Below, in pieces: positions 19,143-28,376 of a stretch of 64,000 bases of DNA (its first letter is position 1; every line of letters begins with the position of its first letter). The notes under the pieces were generated by a model that made no database searches, was not told the origin of the DNA, and saw nothing but the letters and a program-made list of their open reading frames with translations. The stretch is taken from assembly GCF_963517015.1 (NCBI RefSeq), contig NZ_CAUQDV010000001.1, forward strand, positions 682,001 through 746,000, read 5' to 3'. Both the position numbers and the translations under genes were made by a program. Source of the stretch: an uncultured Devosia sp. (GTDB lineage: Bacteria; Pseudomonadota; Alphaproteobacteria; Rhizobiales; Devosiaceae).

Positions 19143-19379
19143 TCCACCTGCCTGCTCGGGCCTTATGCGATCCCTTGGATCGCCGGCCCTTTGTTTCTCT
19201 TACCGCAGGGTCGGCTGCGAAAAGCCGGTACCCACCTTTTCGCGCCCTGCTCTGTGGGGTCTGTTCTGGCGACCATAGCACAGGGCCGCTGCTGTTGCGC
19301 TTCAAAGTGGCCGGAAAGTGGCGATGGTGCAATGCAGAGTCAAGGCTTGAGGGGTGATGAGCACAGGAAAGGGCCCCGT

Positions 19380-20279
19380 TCAGCCCTCGGCGAGCGGGTG
19401 ATGTGTCTCGACCAGGGTCTTGAGCTTGTCGTCCAGCACATGGGTATAAATCTGGGTGGTCGAGATATCGGCATGGCCAAGCAGCATCTGCACGACGCGC
19501 AAATCCGCGCCACCCGCCAGCAGGTGACTGGCAAAGGCGTGGCGCAGGACGTGGGGCGCGACGCGGCTTGGGCTGATGCCGGCATTGATGGCGAGGTCCT
19601 TGAGGTCGCGGGCAAAGACCTGGCGGCTCAGGTGGCCGTCGGCTCCATTGGCGGGAAACAGGAATGCATCCTTCTCGGTCGCGGCGAGCCAGACCTTCAC
19701 CGCATCGCGGGCGCGATCGTTGAGCGGCACGATGCGCTCTTTGTTGCCCTTGCCGGTCACGGTCAGATAGCTGGTGTCGCGCATCACGGCGGCGCGGCGC
19801 AGGCTCACCAGTTCGCTGACGCGCAGGCCGGTGGCATAGAGCAGTTCGAGCAGCACATAGAGGCGCAGCGGCAGCCTGTCGGTGTCGTCCTCGGAATTGG
19901 CCTCGGCTTCTGCCTGCGACAGCAGCGTGTCCACCTCGGCGATAGACAGGACCTTGGGCAGGGCGCGGCGGCTTTTCGGGCTGGCAACGATGCGGGTCGG
20001 ATCGTCGCCACGCATGCCGTCGGCGCAGAGGAAGCGGTGGAACTGGCGGATGGCCGAAAGGCGACGGGCAGCGGAGCTGGCCGAGAGGCCGTCCAGTTTC
20101 ACCCGCTCAAGATAGGCGGTGACCGTGTCGCGTTCGACATCGAGCAGGGTTTTGCCCTTGCCGGTCACAAAGCCCGAATAATCGGAAAGATCGCGGCGAT
20201 AGGCATCGATGGTGTTCTTTGCCGCGCCGCGTTCGGCGCTCATCATTTCGAGGAAGGCGCCGATGGTATGCCCGCTCAT
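19380..20279 (-). CDS. xerD: Site-specific tyrosine recombinase XerD
   Basis: XerD with XerC resolves chromosome dimers at dif. The 299-residue protein has the N-terminal SAM-like core-binding domain and the catalytic domain with all key residues: Arg153 (ATGLRVSEL), Lys177 (TGKGNKER), His243 and Arg246 (PHVLRHAFASHLL), His269 (LLGHADISTTQIYTH) and the nucleophile Tyr278. ATG 20279 is chosen because it overlaps the stop of the upstream 69-codon gene (ATGA). The open frame upstream of it is antisense shadow over aroK. Confidence 0.92.
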   Translation of the reverse strand: MSGHTIGAFLEMMSAERGAAKNTIDAYRRDLSDYSGFVTGKGKTLLDVERDTVTAYLERVKLDGLSASSAARRLSAIRQFHRFLCADGMRGDDPTRIVASPKSRRALPKVLSIAEVDTLLSQAEAEANSEDDTDRLPLRLYVLLELLYATGLRVSELVSLRRAAVMRDTSYLTVTGKGNKERIVPLNDRARDAVKVWLAATEKDAFLFPANGADGHLSRQVFARDLKDLAINAGISPSRVAPHVLRHAFASHLLAGGADLRVVQMLLGHADISTTQIYTHVLDDKLKTLVETHHPLAEG

Positions 20280-20485
20280 GGCGCGGGCGTTTCTTGCGGG
20301 CTGGCAGGGGCTTGTTCGGTGCCGGGCAGGGGACGCTGGCCGCCATTGAGCAGGTCCGACGTGGGAATGCGGATCGTCACTTCCCTGGGTGTCGGCTCGA
20401 CATAGGCGATAAGCGCCACCATGCCGGCATAGACGAGGCCCGCGAGGAAAAGCAGGATGATAATGAGGCGGATCAGAGTGGGCAT
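20276..20485 (-). CDS. Small single-pass membrane protein
   Basis: This 69-residue protein has one hydrophobic helix at residues 4-28 followed by a polar, proline-rich tail outside the membrane (TPREVTIRIPTSDLLNGGQRPLPG). Its stop overlaps the xerD start by 4 bases, so it is coupled to xerD. It sits divergent from aroK. I recall similar small genes at this spot in relatives, but the function is unknown to me. Confidence 0.75.
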   Translation of the reverse strand: MPTLIRLIIILLFLAGLVYAGMVALIAYVEPTPREVTIRIPTSDLLNGGQRPLPGTEQAPASPQETPAP

Positions 20486-20625
20486 GGTCTTCCGTCAAGC
20501 AAGCTTGCTGCAATCTTGCGGGTAAAAAGTTTCCTTTTGGTAGGCATATCGCCGATTTGTGGTCTCTGGCTTGACAGGGGAGGCTCGCGCGGCTTGATAG
20601 GACCACTATCTGGGGAGCGCCTTTC

Positions 20626-21213
20626 TTGAATCGACCCGACGCGGCATTGCGGCAGGCCCGTGCCGAACAGCTCGCGGAACAGCTCGCCGGCAAGCCCCTG
20701 GTGCTGGTCGGCATGATGGGCGCCGGCAAGACCACCGTGGGGCGGCGCCTGGCCGCCCGGCTCAACCGCCAGTTTCTCGACAGCGATGAAGAGATCGAGA
20801 AGGCGGCGCAGATGAGCATTCCCGAAATCTTCGAGCAGCGTGGCGAGCCTGAATTTCGCGCCGGGGAAACCCGGGTGATCGCGCGCGTGCTCAAGGAACA
20901 CAATGTCGTGCTCGCGACCGGCGGCGGCGCTTTTGTCAACTTGGAAACGCGCGCGCTGATGAAGGCCGAGGCCGTGACCGTCTGGCTCAAGGCCGAGGTG
21001 GATATCCTGTTCGAGCGCGTATCCCGCCGCTCCAATCGCCCCCTGCTCAAGACGGCCAATCCCCGCGCCACGCTCGAAAAGCTGATCGAGGAGCGCTATC
21101 CCATCTATGCCGAGGCCGATGTGACCGTTTTGTCGCGCGACGTGCCGCAGGAAGTGGTGGCGGGCGATATCGTCGATGCGGTCCTCGCCCATATCGAACA
21201 GCGGAGCCTTTGA
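20626..21213 (+). CDS. aroK: Shikimate kinase
   Basis: AroK phosphorylates shikimate at the 3-hydroxyl in the chorismate pathway. The 195-residue protein has Walker A at residues 29-37 (GMMGAGKTT), the shikimate-binding DSDEEIE near 52-58, the GGGAF loop near 104, and the lid segment RVSRRSNRPLL. The start is TTG 20626, nine bases after GGGGAG. Its stop shares one base with the aroB start (TGATG), the usual aroKB operon. Confidence 0.95.
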   Translation: MNRPDAALRQARAEQLAEQLAGKPLVLVGMMGAGKTTVGRRLAARLNRQFLDSDEEIEKAAQMSIPEIFEQRGEPEFRAGETRVIARVLKEHNVVLATGGGAFVNLETRALMKAEAVTVWLKAEVDILFERVSRRSNRPLLKTANPRATLEKLIEERYPIYAEADVTVLSRDVPQEVVAGDIVDAVLAHIEQRSL

Positions 21214-22325
21214 TGGCTGAAATCGATCACACGGTGCATGTCGCCCTGGGCGAGCGTGCCTATGACATCCTGATCGGGCCCAGGCTGCTCGATGAGGCCG
21301 GCGCGATCCTCAAGGAGCGCTTTCCCGGCCGCCGCTATGGCATCATCACCGACGAGACCGTGGCCCAGGCGCAATTGCCGCGACTGGTCGCCTCGCTCGA
21401 TGCGGCGGGCCTTGCGCATACCGAAATCGTGCTGCCGGCTGGTGAATCGACCAAGAGCTGGGCCCATCTCGGCCAGGCGGTGGAGGGCATTCTCGCGGCA
21501 CGGCTCGAGCGCGGCGATCTCGTCATCGCGCTGGGTGGTGGCGTCATCGGCGATCTGGCCGGCTTTGCCGCATCGATTGCTCGGCGTGGCATGGATTTCG
21601 TGCAGATGCCGACCTCGCTTCTGGCGCAGGTCGACAGTTCGGTCGGCGGCAAGACGGGGATCAATTCGCCACATGGCAAGAACCTGATCGGTGCCTTCCA
21701 TCAGCCCAAACTGGTTCTCGCCGACCTGTCCACCCTCGATACGCTCAGCCCGCGCCAGTTCGCGGCCGGCTATGCCGAAGTGGTCAAATATGGCTTGATC
21801 GACGACGAGGCGTTCTTTTTCTGGCTCGAAGAGCACCGCGAAGAGATTTTCGCCGGCGGTCCGGCCCGTGGCGAAGCCATTGCCCGTTGCTGCGCCCACA
21901 AGGCGCGCGTCGTGATCGAGGACGAGAAGGAACTTGGTGTCCGGGCGCTGCTGAATCTGGGCCACACCTTTGGCCATGCGCTGGAAAAGGACACCGGCTA
22001 TTCCGATCGCCTGTTGCATGGCGAGGGCGTGTCGATCGGCATGGTGCTGGCGCATGGATTTTCGGCAAAGCTTGGCCTCGCTCCCAGCCAGGACACCGGC
22101 CGCATTGCCGCCCACTTGAAAGCCTCGGGCCTGCCCACCACCTTGAGCGACATCCCCGGTACGCTGGGGTCCACCGAGACATTGATGGCGGCCATTGCGC
22201 AGGACAAGAAAGTCTCGCGCGGCGCACTGACGTTCATTCTTACCCGCGGCATCGGCCAGGCCTTCATCGAAAAGAATGTCGACGGGAAGGCCGTGGCCGA
22301 TTATCTCGACGCGATGCGCGGGTAA
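21213..22325 (+). CDS. aroB: 3-dehydroquinate synthase
   Basis: AroB converts DAHP to 3-dehydroquinate with catalytic NAD+ and a divalent metal. The 370-residue protein shows the NAD-binding GGGVIGDLAGFAAS, the conserved PTSLLAQVDSSVGGKTGIN, and metal ligands in KARVVIEDEKE and LNLGHTFGHALE. The ATG at 21213 is preferred over a TTG one codon earlier because it gives the TGATG overlap with aroK. It ends directly against the convergent bolA-type gene. Confidence 0.96.
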   Translation: MAEIDHTVHVALGERAYDILIGPRLLDEAGAILKERFPGRRYGIITDETVAQAQLPRLVASLDAAGLAHTEIVLPAGESTKSWAHLGQAVEGILAARLERGDLVIALGGGVIGDLAGFAASIARRGMDFVQMPTSLLAQVDSSVGGKTGINSPHGKNLIGAFHQPKLVLADLSTLDTLSPRQFAAGYAEVVKYGLIDDEAFFFWLEEHREEIFAGGPARGEAIARCCAHKARVVIEDEKELGVRALLNLGHTFGHALEKDTGYSDRLLHGEGVSIGMVLAHGFSAKLGLAPSQDTGRIAAHLKASGLPTTLSDIPGTLGSTETLMAAIAQDKKVSRGALTFILTRGIGQAFIEKNVDGKAVADYLDAMRG

Positions 22326-22589
22326 CTATTCTACCGGCAGGATCTCGATGGCCAGGGCGTGTACCCGGCCCTTGAGATCATCTTCCAGCACATCGTGAAT
22401 AGCGCGGTGTTGCGCCACGCGGCTCATACCGGCAAAGTGCTGGGCCGCGATTCTGACACGAAAATGGGTTTCACCACCCTCCCGCCATCCGGCGTGGCCA
22501 TGGTGCTGCATCGACTCGTCGATCACATCGAGGAAAGCGGGCGTAAATCGATCGGAGAGCTTTGCTTGAAGGGTGTCTTTGACGCTCAT
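22326..22589 (-). CDS. BolA family protein
   Basis: The 87-residue protein is a complete BolA domain: VKDTLQAKLSDRFTPAFLDVIDESMQHHGH, GETHFRVRIAAQHFAGMSRVAQHRAIHDVL and a final hydrophobic strand. BolA proteins bind monothiol glutaredoxins through a shared [2Fe-2S] cluster and act in iron or stress responses. ATG 22589 is the natural start; the longer open frame upstream is antisense to the J-domain gene. The stop abuts the aroB stop with no gap. Confidence 0.92.
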   Translation of the reverse strand: MSVKDTLQAKLSDRFTPAFLDVIDESMQHHGHAGWREGGETHFRVRIAAQHFAGMSRVAQHRAIHDVLEDDLKGRVHALAIEILPVE

Positions 22590-22631
22590 GGCACTGACCT
22601 CTATCTGGTTTTGGCTCTTAACTAGGCGAGA

Positions 22632-23267
22632 ATGAAACTGTCGTCCAAGATCTTTGACTCCATTCGCATCAAGCCACGCCGGGAAGAAAAGCCCGCGCCG
22701 GTCGAACACGTCTGCGATTGGGAGGGCTGCGAGAAGGCGGGTGAGTACAAGGCTCCCAAGGGCGCGCGCGGCGACGGGCAGTATCACCACTTCTGCCTCG
22801 AGCATGTGCGGCACTATAATACCTCGTTCAATTTCTTTGCCGACATGAGCAAGGACGAGCTGGACGAGGCGCTGCATGCGCCGCCCAAGGCGGAGTCGCG
22901 GTCGAGCTTTGCCACCGGCAATCCCAACATGCGTTCGGCTGGTGCCCGTGCGGCGCGCGAGGCCCTGCGTCCGGGCGACAAATATGGCGATCCGTTTGGC
23001 GTCTTTGCCAAATACCGCCATCGCCAGTCGCAGAAGCCGGCGGCCGAGCGGGTCAAACCGCTCAACGAGCAGGATCGGCGGGCGCTCGAAACGCTGGGGA
23101 TCGTTGATCGCCAGCCCAAGTCGGACGACATCAAGAAAGCCTACAAGAGCCTCGTCAAAATCCATCACCCCGATGCCAATGGCGGTGACAAGAGCTCGGA
23201 AGATCGCCTGCGCGCCATCATCTCGGCCTATAGCCACCTCAAGAAGACGGGCTTTGTTGCGAAGTAG
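22632..23267 (+). CDS. J-domain (DnaJ-like) molecular chaperone
   Basis: The 211-residue protein ends with a J domain at about 150-208 (LGIVDRQPKSDDIKKAYKSLVKIHHPDANGGD), including the HPD tripeptide needed to stimulate DnaK. The N-terminal half holds a small Cys/His cluster (CDWEGC, then HHFCLEHVRHYN) that could bind zinc. This layout is typical of the Hyphomicrobiales J protein next to bolA and cobS. It is divergent from the bolA gene by about 40 bases. Confidence 0.9.
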   Translation: MKLSSKIFDSIRIKPRREEKPAPVEHVCDWEGCEKAGEYKAPKGARGDGQYHHFCLEHVRHYNTSFNFFADMSKDELDEALHAPPKAESRSSFATGNPNMRSAGARAAREALRPGDKYGDPFGVFAKYRHRQSQKPAAERVKPLNEQDRRALETLGIVDRQPKSDDIKKAYKSLVKIHHPDANGGDKSSEDRLRAIISAYSHLKKTGFVAK

Positions 23268-23370
23268 GCATGACCATCCGGTGGCTACCGCCGCCGTCAC
23301 AATGCTGCTATAGAGCCCGCGACTTTTTAAACGCTTTTCCCGCCTTTCTCACCTTCCAAGAGACAAGCCC

Positions 23371-24354
23371 ATGACTGAGTACACCAATCTGCCCGACACC
23401 GAATATTCGGCCCGGGAGCTGTTCGGTATCGACACGGACATGAAGGTGATGGGCTATAAAGAGGCCAATTCCCACGTTCCGCCGGTCGACCCCGATTATC
23501 TGTTCGACCGCAACACGACGCTGGCGATCCTGGCCGGCTTCCAGTTCAACCGCCGCGTCATGGTGCAGGGCTACCACGGCACCGGCAAGTCGACGCACAT
23601 TGAACAAGTGGCCGCGCGCCTCAACTGGCCGCTGGTTCGCGTGAACCTCGACAGCCACGTCTCGCGTATCGATCTCGTCGGCAAGGACGCGATCGTGGTT
23701 AAGGACGGCAAGCAGATCACCGAATTCCGCGACGGCATCCTTCCCTGGGCCGTGCAGAACAATGTCGCGCTCGTCTTCGACGAGTATGACGCCGGCCGTC
23801 CCGACGTGATGTTCGTGATCCAGCGCGTGCTCGAAGTTGCGGGCCGGCTGACCCTGCTCGACCAGAATCGCGTGATCACGCCCCACCCGGCGTTCCGCCT
23901 GTTCTCGACCACCAATACGATCGGTCTTGGCGACACCTCGGGCCTCTATCACGGCACCCAGCAGATCAACCAGGGCCAGATGGACCGCTGGAGCCTGGTG
24001 ACTACGCTCAACTACCTGCCGCATGACAAGGAAGTGGGCATCGTCCAGGCCAAGAACAAAGCTTATGGCGAGACCGAGAAGGGCAAGAAGCTCATCTCCA
24101 ACATGGTGCGCCTTGCCGACCTGACCCGCCAGGCCTTCATCAATGGCGATCTCTCGACCGTCATGTCGCCCCGCGCCGTCATCACCTGGGCCGAAAATGC
24201 CCAGATCTTTGGTGGCGATGTCGGCTTTGCCTTCCGCCTGACCTTCCTCAACAAGTGCGACGAGCTCGAGCGCCCCGTGGTTGCCGAGTTCTATCAGCGC
24301 GTGTTCGGCGAAGACCTGCCGGAAAGCTCGGCCAATCTGGCCGTGACGGCTTAA
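23371..24354 (+). CDS. cobS: Cobaltochelatase subunit CobS (AAA+ ATPase)
   Basis: CobS forms hexameric AAA+ rings with CobT that power cobalt insertion by CobN in the aerobic cobalamin route. The 327-residue protein has Walker A GYHGTGKST (67-75), Walker B ALVFDEYDAG near 130, and sensor 1 FSTTNTIGLGD. Length and the N-terminal TNLPDTEYSARELFGID segment are diagnostic. cobT follows after 140 bases with a repeat element between. The catalytic subunit cobN is not in the window. Confidence 0.95.
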   Translation: MTEYTNLPDTEYSARELFGIDTDMKVMGYKEANSHVPPVDPDYLFDRNTTLAILAGFQFNRRVMVQGYHGTGKSTHIEQVAARLNWPLVRVNLDSHVSRIDLVGKDAIVVKDGKQITEFRDGILPWAVQNNVALVFDEYDAGRPDVMFVIQRVLEVAGRLTLLDQNRVITPHPAFRLFSTTNTIGLGDTSGLYHGTQQINQGQMDRWSLVTTLNYLPHDKEVGIVQAKNKAYGETEKGKKLISNMVRLADLTRQAFINGDLSTVMSPRAVITWAENAQIFGGDVGFAFRLTFLNKCDELERPVVAEFYQRVFGEDLPESSANLAVTA

Positions 24355-24362
24355 GCATCCTC

Positions 24363-24383
24363 CTCCCGGCTCCGTGCCGGGAG
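24363..24383 (+). terminator. Hairpin after cobS
   Basis: A perfect 8-base stem (CTCCCGGC / GCCGGGAG) with loop TCCGT begins 9 bases after the cobS stop. No U-tract follows, so it may stabilise the cobS 3' end rather than stop transcription into cobT. Confidence 0.4.
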
Positions 24384-24384
24384 A

Positions 24385-24427
24385 CCCCTTATCCGGCCCT
24401 GCGGGCCATCTTCGCATGAGGCGAAGG
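24385..24427 (-). repeat. Intergenic repeat related to the element at 60964
   Basis: The pattern CCCCT-ATCCG, a GGCC hairpin, then a TTCGC / GCGAAGG hairpin matches, in reverse orientation, the element at 60964-61012. Such mosaics of small hairpins are frequent between genes in alphaproteobacteria. Confidence 0.55.
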
Positions 24428-24494
24428 GCACGCGTGGCCGTCCAGGCCCCTGGCTGCAATTGATGTTGCGCCGGGGCTTTCCGGGATAGACCAG

Positions 24495-26384
24495 ATGGCA
24501 CAACCACCGCGCAGCAAAGCCAATAAACCCGACCAGACCCAGCTGTTCAAATCAGCCATGGGCGCGACGGTGCGCGCCATCGGCGGCAAGCCGGATCTGG
24601 AAGTGACCTTTACCGCCGACCGGCCGCTGCTGACCTCGGACAAGGCGCGGCTTGCCAATCTGCCGCGCCTGCCGACGCGGCGCGATATCGCCATTGCCCG
24701 CGGGCAGGGCGATGCCATGGCCATGCGGCTGGCCAGCCATGATCCCGAGTCGCACCGCAAGCGTGCGCCGATGGACCCTGTGGCCCGCGCGGCTTTCGAT
24801 GCGCTGGAACAGGCCCGTGTCGAGGCTTTGGGCTGCGTGCGCATGCCGGGCATGGTGGGCAATATCGGTGAAATGCTGGAAGATCGCCTCTTCCGCGCCA
24901 ATTTCGCCGAGGTGAGCGACAAGAACGAGGCGCCGATTGCCGAGGCGCTTGGGCTTTTGCTGCGTGAAAAGCTCGCCGGTGTGCCGGTGCCGCCATCGGG
25001 CCATGCGCTGGTCGATCTCTGGCGCAAGGAAATCGAAGACAAGGGCGGCAAGTCCCTCGACGAATTGCTGACCCGTTTCGAAAACCAGGACGAATTCTCC
25101 AAGGCCGCGAAGGCCCTGCTGCGCGATCTCAACCTCGTGCCCGAAAGCGAGCTGGAAGACCCCGACGCTTCGGACGAGGAAACCGACGAGAACCAGGAGC
25201 CCGACCAGGGCGAAGCCTCGGACAAGGCACCCGAACAGGGCGAAGGCGAAAACGACGCCGACGATAGCCAGGATGACGAGCAGGCCGGCGAGTCGGAAGA
25301 AACCGGCGATGTCGATGGCATCGAATCGGACATGGCCGATACCGACGAAGACGCCATGGCCGACGCGGGCGAGGACGCTCCCATGCCGCCGCCGGACAAG
25401 GATGGTGGCACGCAGCTTTCCAACCAGTTCAACTACAAGGTCTTCACCACCAAGTTCGACGAGATCGTCAAGGCGGCCGAGCTGTGCCCGCCCGACGAGC
25501 TCGACCAGTTGCGCGCCCTGCTCGACAAGCAGCTGGAAAACCTCGCTGGTGCGGTGGCGCGCCTGGCCAACAAGCTGCAGCGGCGCCTGATGGCCAAGCA
25601 GAACCGGAGCTGGCAGTTCGACCTCGAAGAAGGCCTTCTGGATACGGCGCGGCTCACCCGCGTGGTGACCGATCCGATGCAGGCTTTGTCCTTCAAGGTC
25701 GAGAACGACACCGATTTCCGCGACACGGTCGTGACCTTGCTGATCGACAATTCGGGCTCGATGCGTGGACGACCGATCACCATTGCGGCGATCTGCGGCG
25801 ACATTCTTGCGCGCACGCTGGAGCGCTGCGGCGTCAAGGTCGAAATCCTGGGCTTTACCACCCGCGCCTGGAAGGGCGGCAAGTCGCGCGAGGCCTGGCT
25901 CGAAGCGGGTCGTCCGGCAACGCCCGGTCGCGTCAACGACGTGCGCCACATCATCTACAAGGCCGCCGACGAGCCGTGGCGCCATGCCCGCCGCAATCTG
26001 GGCCTGATGATGCGCGAAGGCCTGCTCAAGGAAAACATCGATGGCGAGGCGCTCGAATGGGCGCGCAAGCGCTTGATGGCCCGGCCGGAAGCCCGCCGCA
26101 TCCTGATGGTGATTTCCGACGGTGCGCCGGTCGATGACTCGACGCAGTCGGTCAATGCCGGCAATTATCTCGAGGCGCATCTTCGTCAGGTGATCGAGGA
26201 TATCGAGACGCGCTCGCCGATCCAGCTGGTGGCCGTGGGCATCGGCCATGATGTGACGCGCTATTATCGTCGCGCCGTGACCCTGCTTGATGCCGAGGAA
26301 CTGGCGGGCGCGCTGACCGACGAGCTGGCCGCGCTGTTTGACGAAGAAATGCCGTCGCAAAGCCGCCGGCGGGCGCGTCGCTGA
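24495..26384 (+). CDS. cobT: Cobaltochelatase subunit CobT
   Basis: CobT partners CobS in the ATP-driven motor of cobalt chelatase. The 629-residue protein has the typical three-part layout: an N-terminal helical region, a highly acidic segment at about 215-310 (runs of Glu/Asp), and a C-terminal von Willebrand A domain. Its metal-ion site starts at Asp418 (DNSGSM), with a later ISDGAPVDDSTQ. The stop shares one base with the following gene (TGATG). Confidence 0.95.
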   Translation: MAQPPRSKANKPDQTQLFKSAMGATVRAIGGKPDLEVTFTADRPLLTSDKARLANLPRLPTRRDIAIARGQGDAMAMRLASHDPESHRKRAPMDPVARAAFDALEQARVEALGCVRMPGMVGNIGEMLEDRLFRANFAEVSDKNEAPIAEALGLLLREKLAGVPVPPSGHALVDLWRKEIEDKGGKSLDELLTRFENQDEFSKAAKALLRDLNLVPESELEDPDASDEETDENQEPDQGEASDKAPEQGEGENDADDSQDDEQAGESEETGDVDGIESDMADTDEDAMADAGEDAPMPPPDKDGGTQLSNQFNYKVFTTKFDEIVKAAELCPPDELDQLRALLDKQLENLAGAVARLANKLQRRLMAKQNRSWQFDLEEGLLDTARLTRVVTDPMQALSFKVENDTDFRDTVVTLLIDNSGSMRGRPITIAAICGDILARTLERCGVKVEILGFTTRAWKGGKSREAWLEAGRPATPGRVNDVRHIIYKAADEPWRHARRNLGLMMREGLLKENIDGEALEWARKRLMARPEARRILMVISDGAPVDDSTQSVNAGNYLEAHLRQVIEDIETRSPIQLVAVGIGHDVTRYYRRAVTLLDAEELAGALTDELAALFDEEMPSQSRRRARR

Positions 26385-27370
26385 TGCGGCTCGCCGCCTT
26401 CGCCGCGGTGCTTCTGGCGGGCGTTCTGCCTGCCGCAGCGGTCGAGGCGACGGTCAATGCCGTGCAGGTCAACAGTTTCCGCGATGTGCCGGTGGGCGGA
26501 CAGGTCGACCGGCTGATCTTTCGCGGCGGCATGGCCATGACCAGTCCCGACGACACGTTCGGTGGCCTTTCGGGCATGACCATGACCGGGCCGAATGGCC
26601 AGGCCTTGTTCGTCACCGATCGCGGCAGTTTCGTTTCCGGGCACCTTGCCTATGACGACAAGGGCCAGCTGTTCGGTTTTATCGGCGTGACCATCGAGCC
26701 GATGCGCAATTCCAAGGGCGAAATCCTGCCGCGCCAATATGCCAAGGATGCCGAAAGCGTCGACACGGTCTATCGCGACGGCGTGCCCGTGGCAGCGCGG
26801 GTGAGCTTCGAGCACCTGACGCGGGTCGCCGACTTTACGCTGACCAATGGCATTCCGGGCGGCCCGGCGCGAGAGGTGTCCATTCCGCAATGGCTGACCG
26901 ACCTACGCACCAATGAATCGCTGGAATCGGTCTGCGTGGCGCCACCGGCGTCACCCATTGCCGGTTCGACGCTGCTGCTGACCGAGAATTATCTCGATGC
27001 GGCGGGCAATCACCGAGGCTACCTGCTCGGGCAGGCGGACAAGGGCGAGATCGCTTACACCAAGTCTCCGGTGGTCAATCCGACCGAATGCGCCTTCCTG
27101 CCCAATGGCGACCTGCTGGTGCTGGAGCGCGGCGTCTCCATGCTCACTTTCGTCATGAACCTGCGGCGGGTGAAGGCCGATCAGGTTCGGGCCGGCGATG
27201 TCATGGCCGGAGAATTGCTGCTGACGGCCTCGGGTGGCTCGATCGACAATATGGAAGCCATGACCGTGCATCAGTCGCCCGATGGCGAGGTGCGAGTGCT
27301 GATTGGCTCGGACAATAATTTCAACGACTGGCAGCGCAGCCTTCTGCTGGAATTTGCGCTGGTGGATTAG
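26384..27370 (+). CDS. Exported esterase-like/phytase-like beta-propeller protein
   Basis: The 328-residue protein has a Sec signal (ending AAA-V near residue 19). Its repeating beta pattern matches the "esterase-like activity of phytase" family: FGGLSGMTMTGPNGQALFVTDRG near the N-terminus and NPTECAFLPNGDLLVLERG later. The family is poorly characterised, and the name reflects a fold similarity rather than shown phytase activity. It is coupled to cobT by a one-base overlap, although a role in cobalamin work is not evident. Confidence 0.8.
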   Translation: MRLAAFAAVLLAGVLPAAAVEATVNAVQVNSFRDVPVGGQVDRLIFRGGMAMTSPDDTFGGLSGMTMTGPNGQALFVTDRGSFVSGHLAYDDKGQLFGFIGVTIEPMRNSKGEILPRQYAKDAESVDTVYRDGVPVAARVSFEHLTRVADFTLTNGIPGGPAREVSIPQWLTDLRTNESLESVCVAPPASPIAGSTLLLTENYLDAAGNHRGYLLGQADKGEIAYTKSPVVNPTECAFLPNGDLLVLERGVSMLTFVMNLRRVKADQVRAGDVMAGELLLTASGGSIDNMEAMTVHQSPDGEVRVLIGSDNNFNDWQRSLLLEFALVD

Positions 27371-27391
27371 GGGGCTTTGAACGGCCCGCAT

Positions 27392-27526
27392 ACTCGGTGT
27401 CACCCCGGCCTTGAGCCGGGGCCCATCCCGAGATCTCGTCGCAGCCGCAAGGTCGAACGAACGACCATGGAGCGAACCCTATCATCTCAGGATGGATCCC
27501 GGCTCAAGGCCGGGATGACACCGAGT
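27392..27526. repeat. Dispersed palindromic repeat, copy 2
   Basis: The outer arms ACTCGGTGTCACCCCGGCC and GGCCGGGATGACACCGAGT are near-perfect inverted repeats with the same internal CCGCAAGGTCG segment as the other copies. It separates the convergent phytase-like gene and the transporter gene and could end both transcripts. Confidence 0.85.
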
Positions 27527-27547
27527 TTTTGGTAAAGTCTGCGAAAA

Positions 27548-28234
27548 CTACGCCACCACACCCAAAGCCGGCAGCGGACGAATCTTGCCCATCAGCACGC
27601 GATAGGGCGCCAGCAGCAGCAGCGCTGCGAGGAACTTCACGCCAAAATCGCCCGCCGCCAGCGACACCCAGAGCGGCACTTCCGGGCCGACGCCCAGCAG
27701 TGGCGCCGGGAAGCCCAGCGAGCCATCGGGCAGGCCATAGGCGGCGTCGATGCCGGCAAAGACGGGCGCAAAGGACAGCGAGAAGAAGATCGCCGTATCG
27801 ATCAGCGACCCGAACAGCGAACCCAGGAGCGGGGCGACATACCAGGTCTTGTTGGCGCGCAGGCGCGAGAAGATCGAGATATCGAGCAGCTGGCCGACGA
27901 TGAAGGCGGTGGCCGACGCCGTGGCGATGCGCTGGGTAGTGGCCGCCGCGCCGCCAGCATTCCAGGGCAGGGGATGGAAGCTGAGATAGAACGATACGCC
28001 CAGACCCACGACGAAGCCGACCAGAGCCACGAGCCGCGCGCGCTGGGCGCCGTCATAGCGATTGATCAGGTCGGTGACGAGGAAGGCGAAGGGGAAGGTG
28101 AAGGCGCCGAAGGTCAAGAGGTCGGCCAAATTGACCGAGCCGAGCTGGACGTTGAGCGGGTAGAGCACCAGGATATTGGAAGCGGCAACGACCACGACCA
28201 TGGCGGCAACAGCCGCCAGGAAACGAGCAAGCAT
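27548..28234 (-). CDS. Queuosine precursor transporter (VUT/YhhQ family)
   Basis: The 228-residue protein has about six membrane helices. Family segments are visible: NVQLGSVNLADLLTFGAFTFPFAFLVTDLINRYDG near the N-terminus and LGSLFGSLIDTAIFF in the middle. YhhQ-type carriers import preQ0/preQ1 for tRNA queuosine. I looked for a preQ1 riboswitch in the 77 bases before the rpmB terminator and saw none. It is transcribed in the same direction as rpmB but is separated from it by a strong terminator. Confidence 0.85.
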   Translation of the reverse strand: MLARFLAAVAAMVVVVAASNILVLYPLNVQLGSVNLADLLTFGAFTFPFAFLVTDLINRYDGAQRARLVALVGFVVGLGVSFYLSFHPLPWNAGGAAATTQRIATASATAFIVGQLLDISIFSRLRANKTWYVAPLLGSLFGSLIDTAIFFSLSFAPVFAGIDAAYGLPDGSLGFPAPLLGVGPEVPLWVSLAAGDFGVKFLAALLLLAPYRVLMGKIRPLPALGVVA

Positions 28235-28311
28235 CAGAATGCATCCCTATGTAACCGCGTTCCAGCATCAGACCGGCGCGGATGAAATCAATGAGGGCAG
28301 CTTTGCCCTTC

Positions 28312-28350
28312 ACTAAAACAAAACCGCGCGGAGCATGACCCCACGCGGCT
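28312..28350 (-). terminator. Rho-independent terminator of rpmB
   Basis: On the minus strand a 10-base stem (CCGCGTGGGG / CTCCGCGCGG, two G-T pairs) with loop TCATG is followed by TTTTGTTTTAG. It starts 27 bases after the rpmB stop. Confidence 0.88.
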
Positions 28351-28376
28351 TCAAATTCGGTCAGAAAATCGGGCGC

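Noticed and set aside
18228..20405. 725-codon plus-strand open frame across accA and xerD
   Set aside because: It lies antisense to two well-supported genes and shows no domain.
24552..26360. 602-codon minus-strand frame over cobT
   Set aside because: It is a shadow of CobT, with no motif or ribosome site.
28235..28311. Possible preQ1 riboswitch before the queuosine-precursor transporter
   Set aside because: The 77 bases contain no preQ1-I or preQ1-II consensus that I can see.
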